From assembly GCA_963691815.1 (NCBI GenBank), contig OY829658.1:11164673-11228672 (forward strand): a stretch of DNA of 64,000 bases, written 5' to 3'. The notes under the pieces are model-generated. The model had not been told where the DNA came from and ran no database searches. It saw nothing but the letters and a program-made list of their open reading frames with translations. Position numbers and translations under genes: made by a program. The stretch's first letter is position 1, and each line of letters begins with the position of its first letter. The DNA comes from Echiichthys vipera (Eukaryota > Chordata > Actinopteri > Perciformes > Trachinidae). Below are positions 25,601 to 37,900 of the stretch, piece by piece.

Positions 25601-28600
25601 AAAGGGCATTTTGATGATGGCCTCTGTGAACACGATGAAGGCAAGACCCGTTCCCTCCACGCCCTGGAGGAGTATTTCAACTATCACTCTGCCAGAAACA
25701 GATAAATTCTTATGTCCAATATTTTAAAAATATGTACTGACCTGACTGAGGAAAACCTGAATGTCACAGGTCTGTAACTGTAATCCTTGAATGATATCTG
25801 GATTTGTCTGGTTGAGGTGGGTCAGAACCTCATTGTAGTTGCTTTCTGTGATGTTGTTTTCTGGATAGTTAAATGCATTCATCAGCTTCCAAATGTTGCT
25901 AAAAATAAAAAATAAAAAGCACAGCAAGATGTGTTCAGTCTTTACGAAGGATTCCTAATAACTGTAACCTAATAACATCTTTTGTGAAATTCAAAACTCA
26001 CTCTGCTGTACAGTCGTCAAAGTTTTGCGTGGCCCTGAAGCCGATGATAGAGTAGATAACCGTGGCAGAGTACACTGACGTGCAGCCATTAATGATAGAG
26101 ATAAGAACGGCATCCTGCTCACAGTTGTTGCTAAAAGACAATTTTTTTGATCATGTGAGGAGAAATGTTCAAAGGAGGGCTCATTGTGTGACTGTGCAGT
26201 TTAGGCAGTTACTCACTGAATAGAATTGTAACTGGAGAAGGATATGAGACCTCCAAAGGCCAAGGAGAAGGAGTAGAAAACTTGAGCACCTGCATCCAAC
26301 CAGGTCTCTGGATTCATTAACTCATTTATCTTAAAAAGAATAAAAAGCATCTCATATAATTAGTAAAACTTGCTTTTCAGAACTGAACGTAAAAACTCCT
26401 TCTACCTTCTGTCCTAGATAATGTTAATAATTAATATATGATAGTACTGTACATCAGGAGTCCGATATGCTAGGACACGCAATAAAACCAGGACATAAGA
26501 AGTTTAAAAATGATTCTCTGTTATGCGCGATCATATAAAGTAACTGGATAATTAATCGATTGCTAAATTGCATAATGTTTCGAGTATTTATTAACTCTTT
26601 TGAAGTGACACCCTGTGTCAAAAAGCACCACTTTACAGGACCAAATCACACCAAATACTTTAGTTTTTCACATTTCATGTAACATCCACTTGCATGTAAT
26701 GAATCAAATCATCAGTATGTGTCAAATAGTTCAGCTAACTGCTGGCTATAGCCTTATATCTAGAGGACAGTTATAAGAGTAATATCTTCTAATCTAACAC
26801 TCAAGGAATCAAGTTTATTTTCCAAAATGTTGAACAATCGTTTTTTCAAATGCATGAAATTAATTATACTGACAAATGTTGGTTGGTATGTTACAACCTA
26901 GCTCCCACCACAGCTACTTCCTGGTTGAGCCAATACGGAAGTGCAAAAAATGGCATTTTGCAGAATGGCCACTAGGGGCAGTTTTCATAATAGAGCAATT
27001 TCTCAATGAACCCATGTTAAACAGGTCGTTTTCACATTATAATTAAACCTTTTTAAGGCCTTGTAAAAAAAACATTATAGTCTGTATGTTTAGATCATAT
27101 CTCCATGACAACACTGAGGGGATGAATTTTTTGTACCAGGCTAGTTTTTATTTTATTTGACGTTAAAGTTTATGAATAATTAGGGGCACGGTCTCTTGAC
27201 TGACAGCTAGCTGCTGGCCCTCACTTCTCCTTGGCGGTATACGTCCCCACGATGTCACCTCAATGCCCTTTTTTGGTAAGAGGAAATGAGGTGGAGTCAA
27301 AGTCTGACAAGATGGCAACTCCTGTAGGCGAGTACGATCGGATCAAGTTAAGAGAACAGATAATGACGTAGAGGCCTCGTCATTTTTTATACAGTCTATT
27401 GTTACAACAGTGCTTACATCTGGTGTGAAGAGGAACTTGATCCCCTCTAGAGATCCCTTCAGAGTCAGTCCTCTGATGAGGAAGATTGTGAGGACCAGGT
27501 ACGGCAGAGTGGAGGTGACGTAGACAGCCTGAGAAAAAAATATATACGTGATCCAAAGGCATATCTGTATATTTAAACCAACATGCATGCAAAAGGGCCT
27601 CAGATTATTCAGATGTACAGTAATGTGACTTTTCAGACCTTTCCCGTGGTCTCGATGCCCCGGATGCAGCAGACATAGAGCACAGTCCAAGCAGCCAGCA
27701 GAGCTAGCACCATCCACCACTGTACACCTCCAGACTCATCGATAGCTGTTGAAGTGTTCAGAGTCTCTCTGTACCAGAAGTAGTCGACAGTGCTGCTCCG
27801 AGCACACTCTTCCACCAGACCTGCGATGGGCAGATAAGGCAACTTCAGCAACCTTGGAAATAAAAGTTACCACAGACAGAGCTAATGTGGATTTCTTTTT
27901 CTGACTGTTGTCTTAATGTATAAAGGCATACCTGTCCTGTTAGCATTAAGAGGGCAATGGCTCCAAGGTAGAGGATCTTGAAAGGAGTTGAAGAGATACC
28001 ACATGATCCAGGCCATGATGGTGTTATAATACATACCCACCAAAAATGAGACAAGCAAGGATGCAATACCTGTAAGAAAAAATAACAACTATTCTTGCGT
28101 GTGTTTTTTTAAACAGAACTAAGTTTATAGCCATCCTAGCCTCCTATGATGACATAGTTGTCTGAATGGTAACTTAAGATTTGAAAAAACTGACGCAAGA
28201 CTCGCTGCCCGACAACCTGTCCTAACCTTAACCTTTTGGGGTGGATGGCTATCCTCAACCATCTAACCTTAACCATCTTACCTTAACCATCCAAGGTCAA
28301 TATCTAACCATCTTGCTAGAGTTTCAAATGTCTTGGGTTACCATCTAGACACGAACCACAACGGCAATTCTAACATGCTGATGTTAAGCTGCCATAGTGT
28401 TTATATGTTCACTATTTCAGTTTAGCATGTTTGCGTGCTAATATTTGCTATTGAGAACTAAACACTAGAATATATACAGCTGATTAGTTTTGCATGCATT
28501 TGGTCATAAAGCAGAGTATATGATGGCACTTGCTGAAGAGTTACAGGATCACCGAAGTGATCACAATTCATACTGTGGGGTACATGCATTTCTGTTCCAA

Positions 28601-29687
28601 AGTTTATGGAAATCAATCTAATGAAACCCGAAGTGGACCTCATGGTGGTGATTGAAAGAGGGAAAGTTAGAGAATCGCCAAAAATCAGGATAATTAGGGA
28701 CCACTAATGCCTATATAACATTTAACTTTAATGCATTAAATAATTGTGTCGATATTTCATTTGGGATCAAAGACAGACCTACAGACCAATATTGCTGTCT
28801 CTAGAGAAACACAACCTAATATGCATGTTTATTTTTTATTTTTACCCACCAACTCCAGTCAGGCATGGATTGATTGAGCGCCACACTCCCACGCTACCCT
28901 TCCTCAGGCGCTGACCGATGGCAAACTCCAGGTGCAGTAGTGGGATTCCCTCCAGGACCAGCAGGATAAGGAATGGGATCATAAACGCCCCTAGGAGTAC
29001 AGCATTCACATTGTAATAATAAGTTAACAATGTGTCCAGTGATTCACTTTAATCAGCATTTTAATGAAGGTACTTAAGTTTTCATCAGTTGACTTTATTC
29101 ACAAACTGCTCTGTGAAAACATCCAGAAACTGGATAAAGCATTGTACACGGTTTATATCCTGCACTAGGTACTATATAAACCATGAATAAGGCAGACACA
29201 TTCACTTTTACATCATGTTGAAGCTTGAAAAAAATAATTTATTCCAGCAGTTTTGATATGTACTAAGAAAAGCTGGTTATTTTAAAGATTCAGTTATTCT
29301 GTTTTAAAGAATAAATCCGTCTGTTACAATCCAGTCCACTATAATTATAGATGTTATGTACTAAGCTCAGTATACTGAACCTATCTCAGTTACTGAAAAC
29401 AGGTAAAACACATTTCAATCTTTTTGATAATTCATTCACCCATTTTCAGCAGCTCAAGCAGAGAACACCCAGTCTAATGCCAGCCTACCTCCTCCATGGC
29501 TTTGACACAGGTAAGGGAACCTCCAAACATTGCCAAGTCCCACACAGAAGCCTATACAGGTGAGCAGATACTGGGCTTTGTTGTCCCATTTGGGCCTGTC
29601 TCCTGCCTCTTCCTTCTCCATCTTCTCAAGGTCCCCATGAGAGGGGATCCGATCATCCAGTCCTGGGTTTGGAAACTTCAGCTTCAT
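22648..29687 (-). CDS. slc6a19: SLC6A19 (B0AT1) neutral amino acid transporter, copy D (12 exons, 635 aa)
   Basis: Coding exons in order: 29489-29687, 28850-28990, 27932-28069, 27639-27820, 27418-27528, 26217-26329, 26002-26130, 25742-25898, 25459-25663, 25198-25357, 23845-24007, 22648-22857; total 1908 nt. Length is close to human B0AT1 (634). Unlike A-C it keeps the family residues around the ion and substrate sites: TM6 SFSLAFGG (Ser277, Phe282) and TM7 SIINGCTS (Asn309). Exon 4 (EECARSSTVDYFWYRETLN) and exon 11 ([21 protein letters not shown]) are very close to human. The last exon encodes a cytosolic tail of about 27 residues ending DKMKF. In mammals B0AT1 needs collectrin or ACE2 for surface expression; this is family knowledge, not visible here. 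A GTTAATGATT sequence 127 nt upstream resembles an HNF1 site. Introns 5, 10 and 11 hold old repeats. Confidence 0.95.
22960..23440 (-). repeat. Interspersed repeat in intron 11 of copy D
   Basis: The AATGGCCATTTTCAAAGGGG stretch and the following GTCTCTTGACCTC resemble the end of a common teleost repeat. The CCAAGAC and AATTAAATAAA motifs inside recur in near-inverted form at 23245-23275. No second copy in this window, so family assignment rests on recognition. Confidence 0.4.
24605..25085 (+). mobile_element. Teleost DNA-transposon-type repeat in intron 10 of copy D
   Basis: Begins ACAACCCCAATTCACATGAA, followed by a GGGACATTGT..AAATAAAAACAGAATACAAT block, the recognisable terminus of a widespread teleost element. 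No intact frame. I do not assign a superfamily with certainty. Confidence 0.5.
26890..27350 (+). repeat. Interspersed teleost repeat, family 3, in intron 5 of copy D
   Basis: GGGGATGAATTTTTTGTACC, a GACGTTAAAGTT-type segment, the CTTGACTGACAGCTAGCTG block and the final ACAAGATGGCAACT parallel the copy at 21715-22190. Confidence 0.5.
28360..28720 (+). repeat. Interspersed teleost repeat, family 1, in intron 2 of copy D
   Basis: Carries ACATGCTGATGTTAAG, TAGTTTTGCATGCATTTGGTCATAAA, the GGATCACCGAAGTGATCACA segment and a CCTCATGGTGG block. It is the most complete copy of family 1 in the window. Confidence 0.55.
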
Positions 29688-29813
29688 GGTGGCTTCTTGT
29701 AAACGTAGCCAGATTCAGAAATTGTAATTCTTAACCAGTTGTTGGTTTTGCTACTTTTCTTAGAGCCTTCGGGGTGTCGAGTCCGCTCTCATACAGTCTC
29801 CTCTGTTGAAACT

Positions 29814-29823
29814 GTTAATGATT
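29814..29823. promoter_or_regulatory. Candidate HNF1 site upstream of copy D
   Basis: GTTAATGATT matches the first ten bases of the HNF1 consensus GTTAATNATTAAC; the second half-site is incomplete. It lies 127 nt upstream of the copy D ATG. HNF1A is a known activator of mammalian SLC6A19. Sequence match only; single sites of this length occur by chance. Confidence 0.35.
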
Positions 29824-31184
29824 CTCCATGGACTGTCTCTATGAGTCTTTTGCACCTACTGTATGACTTGGGAAAGGGAACTGGGGTATGTACTGCAACC
29901 TACGGCACCTGAACTGAAGTTATCAGTAGCTCATTACAGCCTGTGTTGTATTATGTGATGTCAGCAAGTTTTGCGGGAAAAAGGTGCAACCTTCTTGATA
30001 ATGGTTAATACATCACATGAGGTGCCGCAACCAGCACTTTTCCCTGAAAGATGCGTTTGTGACAAATGGAGCATTGTATTCCATGTTTACTTACTATATC
30101 ACTCTCCTTAAAACCATACGTTTTTCTTGATGGCCAAAAAACACATCAATTCATGTTGAAAAAGTAAATGTTTTTTTGCTGAAAGGAAGAATGCAACACT
30201 CTGACACACAATCAGAGGAAACACATTTTCCATCAGTAATCCTTATCTCAACTATGAGGCCATGGCTTCTCCAGACCTTGGGTACTTTGATTGTTTTATT
30301 GCATGGATACTACTCTACTTCTACTCAAGCACATCATATTAGTCTGCACAGGCAAATGCAATCCACATTCTCTCAAATTTGAAATTCAAATGATGTGCCA
30401 GCCTTATGTTTTTTTTTGAGTAGTTATCAAAATGTTAGAGTAGTATCAGAAGGGATTTTCCAGACTTTATTTGTATCGTAAAAAAGATCTGCAGTTCAAT
30501 TGTTTAGCAATTCAGAGTGCATGTAAACCTTATCGGTGTTCCTTTCTAGTGTAATTATTAAACAAGGAAATCCTAGTGTAAATCATTGCCAACACCACTG
30601 TTACTTTCCACATTTGTCATTCCATATTTTGGCACAAAATGCACATAAATGTGATTGTCACAAAGATTATAGTTTTAAACACATAATTATGTATTGTCGT
30701 TTCCTAATTTCAAACAGCTCCCATCAAAACAATGGAAAATCTTCCGTCGTTAAATGTATGACTAGTAATGCCCTCATTCAGTTATCAGTAAGTTCATTTA
30801 ATCTAACAAACATCTCTTTTATGAGGAGGTAGCTAATCGTTTTCCTGTGTTAACAATAAGCATTTGTAACTTAGAGGAAAATGAAATTAAGTCAATGTCA
30901 TCGTAGAATATTAAAGACTTTATTCAGCTTTTCACAAAAGACACAATTATAACCATACCCATGAACATCTGCTATATACTTTTATAAACATGTTGCCAAG
31001 ACAATAAAAAATATCTCAGCACACGTAAAAGTACACAACCACAGTATGTAAATCTTAAAATTATATCACCTTTATTTAAAGTTGTACTCATGTTTCTAGT
31101 GGCCTCTTTGGCAGTAAGACGTAATTGCAGGTGATCAGGCACTATGTGTTGACTTTTTTGTTTTACTTTTCTGTTTTAGAATAT

Positions 31185-31340
31185 TTTGTGGGCAGTTTTT
31201 CAAGCCTTTATTACATAGGACAGACAGGAAATGGGGTGAGAGAGAGACAGGGGAAACATGCAGAAAAGGGCCGCAGGTCGGAGTCAAACCTGTTTGAGGA
31301 CCTTCAGCCTCTTTACATGGGGCGACTGCTCTACCCCTTG
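31185..31340 (+). repeat. Short interspersed repeat with a tRNA-like box
   Basis: GACAGACAGGAAATGGGGTG, AGAGAGAGACAGGGGAAACATG and GGTCGGAGTCAAACCTG match a common fish SINE-like repeat whose usual core is GGGAGTCGAACCC. Degraded; no RNA gene is claimed. Confidence 0.5.
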
Positions 31341-31775
31341 TTTTACTCTTTTGTAATCTTTAATGAAACATATTCACCTCTCTACTTCCAGTCTGCCTCT
31401 ATATGTTACACTCTTAAATACATACACACACACACACGCAATACATTTTACTATTACACTTGACTTAGAATCAAGTTCTTGATTTCTGATGCAAGTGAAT
31501 GCAGCATAACTGTTGGTGACGATCTTGACCGACAGACCAACCGCTGTCAGCAGTGTCACTAACATGGCGGCTTATTTACATCTAGTCAAGGAATGCCGCT
31601 ACAGATACGGATATTGAAATACTCAGCCAAAAGGCAAGTAGACGTGCTTTGGTTAGTGGGACATATGATCAATCAACATCGTTTTAACTCACTATTTGAT
31701 AGGTAGTAACTTAAATAGATGAATATCTTACGGAGTACATCTTTAAATATGAGTTCACAAATATATCTATCGATC

Positions 31776-31794
31776 TATCTCTCTCTCTCTCTAA

Positions 31795-31870
<76 letters not shown>
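31776..31870. repeat. Compound microsatellite: (CT)n, (AT)n, (AC)n
   Basis: A CT run near 31780-31792, an AT run at 31799-31836 and an AC run at 31841-31870, just beyond the 3' end of copy E. Length may be polymorphic. Confidence 0.95.
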
Positions 31871-31878
<8 letters not shown>

Positions 31879-31901
31879 TTATCCGTCAAGCAACAGTTAG
31901 T

Positions 31902-34900
31902 TTAGTGAGTTTTGACTGTGGCAGATACAGTGTTGAGCTCGACTTTATTGATGGTTCTCTTGCAGCAGCACCTTTGGAATAATTTGTATAAAGCAAATCC
32001 TGGAATCAAAAGACTTGGAAGACCAGCCAGAAGGAAGATAATAACGTAGACCCAGCTGGGATAGGTTAATTTCTCCAACACCGGGAATTTTTCCTGTAAT
32101 AATGAAAAGGAAAATATTTCAAAATTATGCATATGAAAAAAAGCAAATTTAGAGGAATTTAATTAGTTGTGAACAACCCGTTCTAACTCCCAACTCGTAA
32201 AATATGACAGGACTTTCGCCCTGGAGACAGCTGTTAGTGTCCTGTGTGAAACCATACAGAAGTGGTGTAACAAATACACTTATTTTAATCCAAAGCACAA
32301 TCTTTTTTAAAATGCATAAAAAAAACGACACCAAGGTGTCCTGATTAAGTCTACGTGTGTGACGGGTTGGGAGTGAAAATTTGTTGTAAAAAATACCGAG
32401 CTTGGATTCCAGGTGATGTATGTCAGTTCGTCGCTGGCTTTTGTGACAAAGTAAAACACGAAGATCACCAAGACAATCAAAGGGCTGACAACTCTCCATG
32501 CAGCCTGCCAGAAGATGTTGGGTTTGTGTCCGATCATGAACTCAATATCTTTGTTAAACCTGTCAAAGAAAGTAGAGCTGAATATGTTGTAATATTTGAT
32601 AGTAAAACTTGAGAGGTATAATCAACATGATACATACAAGTACTATAACTACGGTACATTCCAGGGATTCATTATGGCAAAATATTATTCTAATTCTTTA
32701 TTTGAACAGGGACAACACACAAAGAACAGTAACCAAAACAACTGGGCAGGTGGGTAGAATAATAATATAGGCATAGCAATCTCCTGTCATAGTGTCACCA
32801 CTATGTACCACTTACCTATCCATTCCATACAGGTAGGCCACACCAACCATTTCACAGAAGGCGATAATGAGCAGAGGGATGGAGCCTGCGAAGCTGTCGA
32901 AGAGTGCTAACCAGTAATTACCAGAGCGCAGGGCAAAGATGAGGGCAATCAAGAAGGATGAGAAGCATACAATTCCTGAAATCCCAAACAAAAAAAAAAA
33001 AAGTATTTATATAATTTGTATCCCTTATTTCGCTGTGGAAATGTATGTACTGTCAACACCCATGGGTCTATTGCATGGATTGGCAACCAGTGTGCCGTAT
33101 CAACTTCAACCAAGCCCGCACCCAGAGCGTTATTTCCCCCCCAGCCTGCGCCACATTCTGTAAAGAAGACAAAAAGTACTAGGCAATCAGAGGTGGAGTT
33201 GAGCCGGTGTTCGTGAATGTAGAGTAGAAGGGGAAAAGTAGTGATTTCCAAACAAAGCTTTATGAAGCTATATGAAGTAATTTCTTTATTTTCTGAGCCC
33301 AGTGGATGGCACTCACTGTACAACAAAGGGTTGAAAGCACAGCAAATTACCAGTACCTTTTTCTTTAAACCAAGAGCCCCATCTACAAAGTAGTTGCTTC
33401 TAGAAAAGGCTTCATGAAGCATCACTAGGAAAAAGTTAGTCAACTACCATAAATACCAGGCAGTTCACCAACCAATGGCTGTGAAAAAGTTAATTTGGTA
33501 TGCGGATGACAAAAAGCTACATGATTTCCCCAAGATTATCTTGCACACTTGTTGCTAATGTGTGCCATTGGTTAAGCTACAACTTGCCAATGGTGGAACT
33601 TTTCTACAAGATCATTTACCTGTGAGCACCTCTTTAGGACACTTCTTAGGAAATATGTTTAGGTCCTGCAGGGGAACCACAACCCCCTCTATACTTCCAA
33701 ACATGGTGGAGAGGCCGAGACAGAAGAGCATGATGAAAAAGAGGATGGACCAGAGGGGAGAAAAAGGCATCTTTGTGATGGCCTCTGTGAACACAATAAA
33801 GGCCAGACCCGTTCCCTCCACTCCCTGGAAAACAAGCACACAATGAGCCACAGCACTTGATGGACTTGTTTACTGAGAAAGTAATAAAAACTTCATGTTG
33901 CCTCCACAAAAAAATCATACATCACTGAGAAATGCTTTTAGGTTGCAGGTGCTGAGGTCCAGCCCCTGAATGACCTCTGACCCTGAGATTGTGCTATTGA
34001 GCTTTTGCAGCATTTCATCATAGTTGCTCTCTGTGAATGTCCCCTCAGCTAGATCAAATGCATTAAGCAGCATCAGAATGTTTCTGGAAGAGAAGATTTA
34101 GGAAGATGAGAGTCTGAAAAATGGTTCCTTGATTTACTTAAATACTTTGATATAAGGTTCCATGCACATACTCATTAAGGCAGGCATCAAACTGCTCTGT
34201 TGCCCGGAAACCAATGATGGAGTAGATAACAGTGGCAGCATAGATAGAAGTACAGCCATTAATAATGGAGATGATAACAGCATCTTGTTCACAATTGTTG
34301 CTAGAAAGGAAGTAACAGTTTTATTAGGTTTTTTCGAAGTCAATCATTTCGAATCTTAACTGATAAGATTAGATGCCAGGTAGACTTAACATGTACTTAC
34401 TGAACAGAGTTGTAGCTGGAGAATGAGATCAGACCTCCAAAGGCCAAGGAGAAGGAGTAGAACACTTGGGCTCCAGCATCCAACCAGGTTGATGGGTTCA
34501 TCAACTCATTTAGCTAGAAATAGATAATATCATCAGCAGTGTTATGTGTCCCATGCTAAGGGCAGGGAGAAGGTATAATTAAATGATGTCTATACTAACG
34601 TCTGGTGTGAAGAGGAACTTGATCCCCTCTACAGATCCTTTTAGAGTCAGTCCTCTGATGAGGAAGATGGTGAGGACCACGTAAGGCAGAGTGGAGGTGA
34701 TGTAGACAGCCTGAGAGAAAGGAAAGAGAAGGAGACATTGTTTTTCTCAATACATAAATTATTTGAATAACTGAAAATTTGATATTGCTAAAATTGGATG
34801 CTTTTGCTTAGACTTATGGTATTGTTAGTAGCCTACTTTCTCAAAGTAACAGTTCCTGAAAACCTTTTGGAAATACAATTATGTGCTTTCTTTTCGAGAA

Positions 34901-37900
34901 TGAGATAAGATAATATTTTTGTTTCTGTGCGAAAGAAATATGGCAATATGGGCATTGTATTCCGGACTTCTGCCACAGAGAAAGGCCAGACACCATTCGT
35001 GTCCACACATTGCCACGACACAGACCTGGATAAAATGGGTAAAGTATCTCTTTAAGTATGGCTCGACTAGCTTAGCATCCAGGAAGAAGCAGTGTAGAGA
35101 TCCAAACAAAAACCTCTATCACAGTAGGCTATATGTTTATTTTATTGTCACTGTGACAGGGACAGGCTAGCTGTTTGCCTCATGCCTCCAGCCTGGTAAC
35201 CTAGGCTCAACATATTCTACCTCTAGAGCTGTACGTGATGCACAGACCCACAGAGAGTCCCCAAATAAATAGTCCAACATGGAAGTGTTCAAACATGCCA
35301 AGGTAGTTACCTCCACCGCTAACATTGTATTCACACCATTTACATCTCGCCATACATAAGCTATTTTTGCTTTGTCACCAATTTGAAGCGGTTTATTTCA
35401 AAAGTAAAACCACATACAACAGGTAAGGCTAAGCCCTTTGAAACTAGCCGGATAGATTTTTGAAGTGATTTTGGATTTTGTAAATGTTTTACCACTGGCT
35501 TGTTGAAACTTTCTGTAGTTCTTTTCACTGATCACATCATCACAGTGTCATCACATTTTTTGATCATGTGCTCGTTAAAACGATCCGAAAGATATAACAT
35601 GAATGCAGCATATGCTGGGTATTGATCTTTTACATTGCAGATATTTTGATTTCCTAGCATGGAAAACACAGGCAGGACTAGTAACATTAATTATCACCGC
35701 TTTCCCTTCAGGTGTATCACTTTCAAGACCTTAGTATGCTGCATGCTAGCTTATCAGGTTATTGGAGCACTAAATGTAACTGAGCCATCATTCACAGTAT
35801 GTTCTTAGTTACACCCACTATTTTCTGCTATGACAAGCCAAAATATTGACTGTGGGAAAAGATCCATTACGTGAGACCTGACATCACACGTGCAACAATG
35901 AGACAAAAGAGAGAAAGGGAAACCATGCATACACATGGCATGGTATCAACTTCAAAAAATATTGTTTGGTCAGATATATGGTTGATGGCATGCAGAATCT
36001 ACAGTATGCTTCCACATTACGCAACACTAGTAACACATAGATGCCCTACCTTGCCAGTAGTCTCAATCCCTCTAATGCAGCAAAAATAAAGCACACTCCA
36101 AGCAGCAGCCAAACACAGCACCATCCACCACTGCAGACCTCCAGACTCGTCTATAGTCTCTGAGGTGTTCAGTGTCTCTCTGTACCAGAAGTAGTCCACT
36201 GAAGAGCTGCGTTTGCATTCTGACACTAGATCTAAAGCGAATGGAGGAAATCAAATCGTTGGAACTGATAGTAAAATTTTAGACTGAAATTCAAGCTTTA
36301 TTTGTTTATAGATGGTTACATGCCTGTGAGATTATTGTTGAGAGGACACTGACTCCATGGCAGAGGGCTCTGGAAAGAGTTGAAGAAGTACCACATTACC
36401 CAGGCGATGATGGTGTTGTAGTACATGCCCACTAAGAATGAGACACTCATAGATGCAATACCTGTAACAGAAGGGGCAAAGCAACAGTGTTACATTTTAC
36501 ACCAGAAATGCAGGCTGTAATAACGTGAGTATTAATGGACTTCCAGAGTAGTGCAAAGCGTATGTACCATAATATCCCATAATAATGAGAAATGGGTAAG
36601 ACCAGGGAACCAAGCAAGTTCATATTGGACTAAAAATCAATTATCTGTGCACTCACCAACTCCAGTCAAGTAGGGGTTAATTGCAGACCAAACCCCTACA
36701 CTGCCCTTTCTAAGGCGTTGGCCGATAGCAAACTCCAGGTATAACAGTGGGATCCCCTCCAGGACAAGCAGGATAAGAAAAGGGATCATAAAAGCACCTG
36801 GGGACACACACCAATGTAAGCTTAGATAACTGGAAAGATAAAAGATATGCTTTTTAACACAGGCACACCTTGTTAACTGTAATCAACTGTGATCGTTGGA
36901 ACATTAGATATTGATTTTGACAACAACTAAACACGTTTTTACCTCATAAAATAAGCACATCACTGTTAATGGAGCAGGCTCAAATTTAACTTTGCTGTCA
37001 GGATTGTTTTTTTTTTTTAGATAGCAGACATCTAAGAGACATCTCATGCTATTTTGACATATTCAGCCACAGATTGTTACTGGAGTCCCTGAAGCTCTCA
37101 GCAGTTACACAAGCTAAATGTTAACTTGAGATAAATATGGAGATTCTGAAAGGCAGCGTATGCTTCAGGCTACCTTGACAGTGACACAGAGGTTAAGAGA
37201 GGTTAATTATTAAGAGTGCCATGAGGGAATAATCTTTTTCTAGGCATGTTAGCTGTGTGGTCCTATGACTATGTTGGTTGTTCTGTCTGTCTATTGGTCA
37301 GTCGTTCCACTACTGTAGTCCAGCTATAAAATGCCCCAACAGCTAATAGGTGGCAATTAAATGATGTACAGATATTCACATCCATGAATTGTATTCACTT
37401 TGGTAATCTCATAATTTTTCCTCGAGCACCGTCATCAGGCCAAAGCATTTTAATTGAAAAAACTAACATTCCCATAAGCCTCCATTGTACTTTGTGTTTA
37501 TTGCTAATTAGCTAATGTTACCATGCTAACATGATAATCGGTGAAAATCGTATAATTCTACCTATTAGCATTGCCATTGTGAGCCTCTTAGAATACTGAT
37601 GTTAGCATCTAGTCAAAAGTAGGCTACAGCTGTGCCCACATAGCCTTACACAGCTGCTAGTATATAAATGTATAGTCTTGTTTTAATAAGTTGATATAGG
37701 GAGGTGCAAAACAGAGTTATTCATTATAATGCTGCTCGGGCTAATAAATTAGTGGTTGCTAGCTTGAGATATGCTGGTTTGTCTAATAAGTAGGGGCAGG
37801 GTGTAACAGTCACTCTATTCAGTCTTTGCTGCTGCAGTGCCGCTCTCACTACGGAACTGGCAGGAATCAAGCGGTTCTTGAGCCTGCCACTTACCGTTGG

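Larger units (their letters stand above)
29688..31901. other. Spacer between copies D and E
   Basis: Contains the candidate HNF1 site, a SINE-like repeat (31185-31340) and the compound microsatellite. No gene seen. Confidence 0.7.

Noticed and set aside
31185..31340. A functional tRNA gene within the SINE-like repeat
   Set aside because: Only a degenerate B-box-like segment; no cloverleaf could be formed.
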